A DNA stretch of 64,000 nt from Bacteroidaceae bacterium. GTDB lineage: Bacteria > Bacteroidota > Bacteroidia > Bacteroidales > Bacteroidaceae. The stretch is from contig JAGASY010000109.1 of NCBI GenBank assembly GCA_017621515.1, positions 22,015 through 86,014 on the forward strand, written 5' to 3'. Shown piece by piece: positions 61,665 to 64,000 of the stretch (position 1 is the stretch's first letter; each line of letters begins with the position of its first letter). The notes under the pieces were generated by a model, which saw only the letters and a list, made by a program, of their open reading frames with translations, was not told the origin of the DNA and ran no database searches. The position numbers and the translations under genes were made by a program.

Positions 61665-63455
61665 ATGAAAGCAAAAATCTATTTTCTCCTACTGGCGATG
61701 CCTCTGCTGTCAGTGCCAGACCTGCAGGGAAAGAGCGTGAAGACCTACAAAGAGCCTCAGTGCCTGTACAGCGAATGCCCGCAGGCGGCGGTCACGCGCG
61801 TGGAGTTCGCCGACACGGCGACCGTCGTGTCGTTCCGTCTCAGCGGACACCCGTATGAGCAGTTCGTGCTGCCTGAGCGGATATACGCATGCGGCGACGA
61901 CGGGAGCAGGTACAGCGTCAGGCGCATGGAAGGTACGGACGACGGCAGACGGCTGTGGCTGTCGGGGGACGGGACGGCGGAGTTCAGGCTCGTGTTCGAG
62001 AGTATGCCCGCGGACACGAAGTGCCTCGACATCGTGAACATCGGCAACAATGCCGTCTTCCGGTTCTTCGGCATACACGACCGCAGGCACGCGCCTAAAA
62101 TAAGGGAGCGCGAGGAAGCCGTTGACCGCAGCGAAGTGGCAGAAGATGTACGGAGACGCGGCACCGCCGTCATACGCGGAAGGATAGCGGGCTACTCGCC
62201 GGAGTGGCGGCTCGACTTCATCAAGTGCTACCACAGGCCCCTCTTCTCCGGGGCAGACCTCACCGGTGAAAGCTATCCGGTCATGGCGCGCATAGACGGC
62301 AGCGGAGAGTTCGAGATGACGCTGGACACGGACTTCCCCGTCTTCTCCTACCTGACCGCCGGACTTGGCGGCAGCTTTGCGGACATCCAGTTCTATGTGC
62401 GTCCCGGCGACACGCTCGATGTTGACATCCGGGGAATGCGCGACGGCCTGCCGGAGACGGAGTACAGGAGCAGTAGTGCGGCCGGATGCTTCACGAACCT
62501 GCTCCAGCACGGCATACAGCCCGCATGGTACAGCCACGGCCCGAACTTCCACAGGAGCACGGAGGTGATAGCCGGGGACATGGACGCGTTCCTTGACCGT
62601 ACCATGAGGCTGTGCGACTACATATCCGCCAAGTACGGCATGTCGCCGTGGGAGACGCACGTCCTGAAGACCGGGCAGAGGCTTGCCGTGCTCGACGCGT
62701 TCCTGTATGCCATGAACACGGCGGACCACTACAGGGAGGAGGCCGTGAGGAACGGGATGCCGCAGGACAAGGCCGGTGACGCGGGCGATGCGGACTTCGG
62801 CATTCTGGTGGAGATGCCGCTTGACGACCCTACCGCCCTGCTGTTCGGCGGCATGTTCGAGAGCGCCGCAAGACAGCTCATGTCTTCAAGGCTGTTCAGG
62901 GGAGGCTCCGTCCCGGAAGGTGTGCAGAGGCTGGACAGGCTGGCGGGACGCTCCGGAGGGACTCCCCTGATGGTGGAGACGGCTCTTGCCGGCAGCGCGG
63001 AGCCGGGCGGAAGTCCGCTCACCGGTTCGTATGCCGTCCCTCAGGGTGCGGGCGGGGACATCCTGCGCAGCATCATCGGAGAAGACGGGAAATATACGGA
63101 GCTGGTGTGCATCTCCAGTCCGGAAGCCGGGAGGAGGCTTCTCGGCAGCCGCATGACCAACCTGCTCACGGACTTCCGTGACAGCGGGGACATACGTTTC
63201 GTGTTCGTGTTCGATGGCGGCTCGTTCACACAGGAGGAGTACGAGAGCTTCATAAGGAACGGTCTGGACGGAGGGGTGTGCCACAGGGTCAGCAGGGAGG
63301 ACTTCACCGACATGAGGGAGGCGCTGCACTTCACCGGAAGCACCGTGGTCCGCACCCTCGACCGGGACGGACAGGTCATGCGTACACCGCTGTCCCTCGA
63401 CAACGAGACCTACTTCCGGTCCTCACTGAGGCGTCTGCTTCAAGCTAAACAGTAA
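61665..63455 (+). CDS. TlpA-like protein lacking the CxxC active site
   Basis: 596 residues, signal peptide at the start. N-terminal beta domains ('VVSFRLSGHPYEQFVLPERIYACGDDGSRYSV', 'IQFYVRPGDTLDVDIRG') and a helical middle are laid out as in the protein at 9349-11100. The C-terminal part (about 455-596) follows the thioredoxin pattern ('IRFVFVFDGGSF', 'FHFTGSTVVRTLDRDGQVMRTPLSLDN'-like), but where WCGPC is expected it reads 'ELVCISSPEAGRR'. It is therefore probably not a redox enzyme. This is the most G+C-rich gene of the window, above 60% by eye. Confidence 0.7.
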   Translation: MKAKIYFLLLAMPLLSVPDLQGKSVKTYKEPQCLYSECPQAAVTRVEFADTATVVSFRLSGHPYEQFVLPERIYACGDDGSRYSVRRMEGTDDGRRLWLSGDGTAEFRLVFESMPADTKCLDIVNIGNNAVFRFFGIHDRRHAPKIREREEAVDRSEVAEDVRRRGTAVIRGRIAGYSPEWRLDFIKCYHRPLFSGADLTGESYPVMARIDGSGEFEMTLDTDFPVFSYLTAGLGGSFADIQFYVRPGDTLDVDIRGMRDGLPETEYRSSSAAGCFTNLLQHGIQPAWYSHGPNFHRSTEVIAGDMDAFLDRTMRLCDYISAKYGMSPWETHVLKTGQRLAVLDAFLYAMNTADHYREEAVRNGMPQDKAGDAGDADFGILVEMPLDDPTALLFGGMFESAARQLMSSRLFRGGSVPEGVQRLDRLAGRSGGTPLMVETALAGSAEPGGSPLTGSYAVPQGAGGDILRSIIGEDGKYTELVCISSPEAGRRLLGSRMTNLLTDFRDSGDIRFVFVFDGGSFTQEEYESFIRNGLDGGVCHRVSREDFTDMREALHFTGSTVVRTLDRDGQVMRTPLSLDNETYFRSSLRRLLQAKQ

Positions 63456-63476
63456 TTAAGGTCAATATTCCAAGCG

Positions 63477-63511
63477 GATGTATTCGATGGAGGAGTCTGT
63501 CGAATACATCC
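63477..63511 (+). terminator. Probable terminator hairpin of the accessory operon
   Basis: GCGGATGTATTCGA pairs with TCGAATACATCCGC (14 bp) around a short loop, about 20 bases after the stop at 63455. No strong T-run follows. Confidence 0.7.
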
Positions 63512-63529
63512 GCTCAAATGACTATAAGA

Positions 63530-64000
63530 ACATGCAAAAACAGACTTTTTCGATTTGACAGAATGATATTTTCGCCCAAAATGAAAATTTAACACTTTGA
63601 GCGATTTTTGGATGAGGACAAAAAGATAAAAATTTTCACTCGAAGATAATCAATTGAAAATCAAAGGAATACAAAATCTTTCAAAACACTCAAAAAATCG
63701 TGCCGGACGCAATTTTCTGAATATTTTGAATGTTTTAGTAATCTATTGATTATTAATATATTATAACCAAACTTGCCATTTTAACCTCCAAATACTGCCT
63801 AAAATCCACTCGTTTTTAAGTTTCTGTTCAGGCACTTTTAAAAAACAGAAATTATACACTTCTTAACATTTTAGCTGAAGTAAACAGCCTTTTTTCCTGC
63901 TTCCCAGAGCATTTTCAAAAAATCTACACTGAAAATTTCTCCAATCTACTAAGCGCGCAAATTTGTAGCGCACTGTCGTCGTCGGAACAGTGCGCTGAAA
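63530..64000 (+). repeat. Long non-coding element, right copy (R), cut by window end
   Basis: Direct copy of 50285-50760: the shared landmarks occur in the same order (TTTGACA-AATGATATTTTCGC, CCGGACGCAATTTT, TATACACTTCTTAACATTT, GAAAATTTCTCCAA-CTACTAAG). Ends with AGCGCACTGT (63967-63976) and its exact inverse ACAGTGCGCT (63987-63996), part of a 22-nt array (copy C) that continues past the window. Confidence 0.75.

Larger units (their letters stand above)
63456..64000 (+). other. Interval after the accessory cluster
   Basis: After the last gene's stop comes a short inverted stretch (GGATGTATTCGA / TCGAATACATCC, 63477-63511) that may end the operon, then the right copy of the long non-coding element to the window edge. 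No gene is seen. Confidence 0.6.

Noticed and set aside
50285..64000. Integrative element or prophage
   Set aside because: Despite flanking repeats, there is no integrase, transposase, relaxase or phage gene within the visible part, so only an old island is suggested.

Overview
The window looks like a chromosomal segment of a Bacteroidales bacterium (Bacteroidaceae or Prevotellaceae level; species not identifiable by eye). Support: the -33 TTTG / -7 TAnnTTTG promoter type before many genes, no obvious Shine-Dalgarno sequences, T9SS-like and SusC/TonB-type envelope genes (MotA/ExbB with two ExbD and TonB), DUF4230, DUF5683, DUF3244 and YjbH families, an RprY-like regulator, and an rplM-rpsI-rpsB-tsf order followed by an OmpA gene.

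Layout. 1-11.1 kb: dipeptidyl peptidase IV (cut by the window edge), a DUF4230 pair, an RprY-like regulator with a degenerate receiver, glutamate dehydrogenase, a YhcC radical SAM protein coupled to a CotH/ricin-lectin protein, and a thioredoxin-domain protein. 11.1-12.2 kb: gene-poor, with a 22-nt phased repeat array. 12.2-13.8 kb: a tripartite hipB-hipS-hipT toxin-antitoxin operon. 13.9-17.1 kb: ribosomal proteins L13, S9, S2 and EF-Ts, with structured RNA segments before rplM and between rpsB and tsf. 17.5-19.2 kb: OmpA-like protein and three tRNAs. 19.6-22.8 kb: split YjbH pair plus lipoprotein. 22.9-29.6 kb: SUI1-like factor, parA, parB, DUF5683, MltD/LysM and RelA/SpoT. 29.7-43.0 kb: a long minus-strand housekeeping run (OmpA, ExbD/ExbD/ExbB, tRNA-Ser, TatD, prenyl synthase, TonB, TrmB, IlvE, MerR, PepD, flippase-like). 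43.2-50.2 kb: rsmA and a three-gene heavy-metal type RND efflux operon.

50.3-64 kb is the accessory part. A 12-kb cluster of eight genes is visibly richer in G+C than the rest (most clearly the last gene) and lies between two diverged direct copies of a non-coding element of at least 470 bp that ends in the 22-nt array. It encodes a membrane-spanning TPR/HTH regulator, a DUF3244 secreted protein, a transglutaminase-like/discoidin lipoprotein, an O-antigen-ligase-like membrane protein with TPRs, a small lipoprotein whose composition switches abruptly mid-gene, an MG2-type protein, a free-standing copy of that protein's C-terminal module, and a TlpA-like protein without the CxxC motif. Repeated sequence motifs lie before the regulator and before the DUF3244 gene. 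I read it as one regulated cell-envelope system of unknown purpose and the best candidate here for something undescribed.

All family calls come from reading the translated sequence, not from database searches. Composition and identity statements are by eye.
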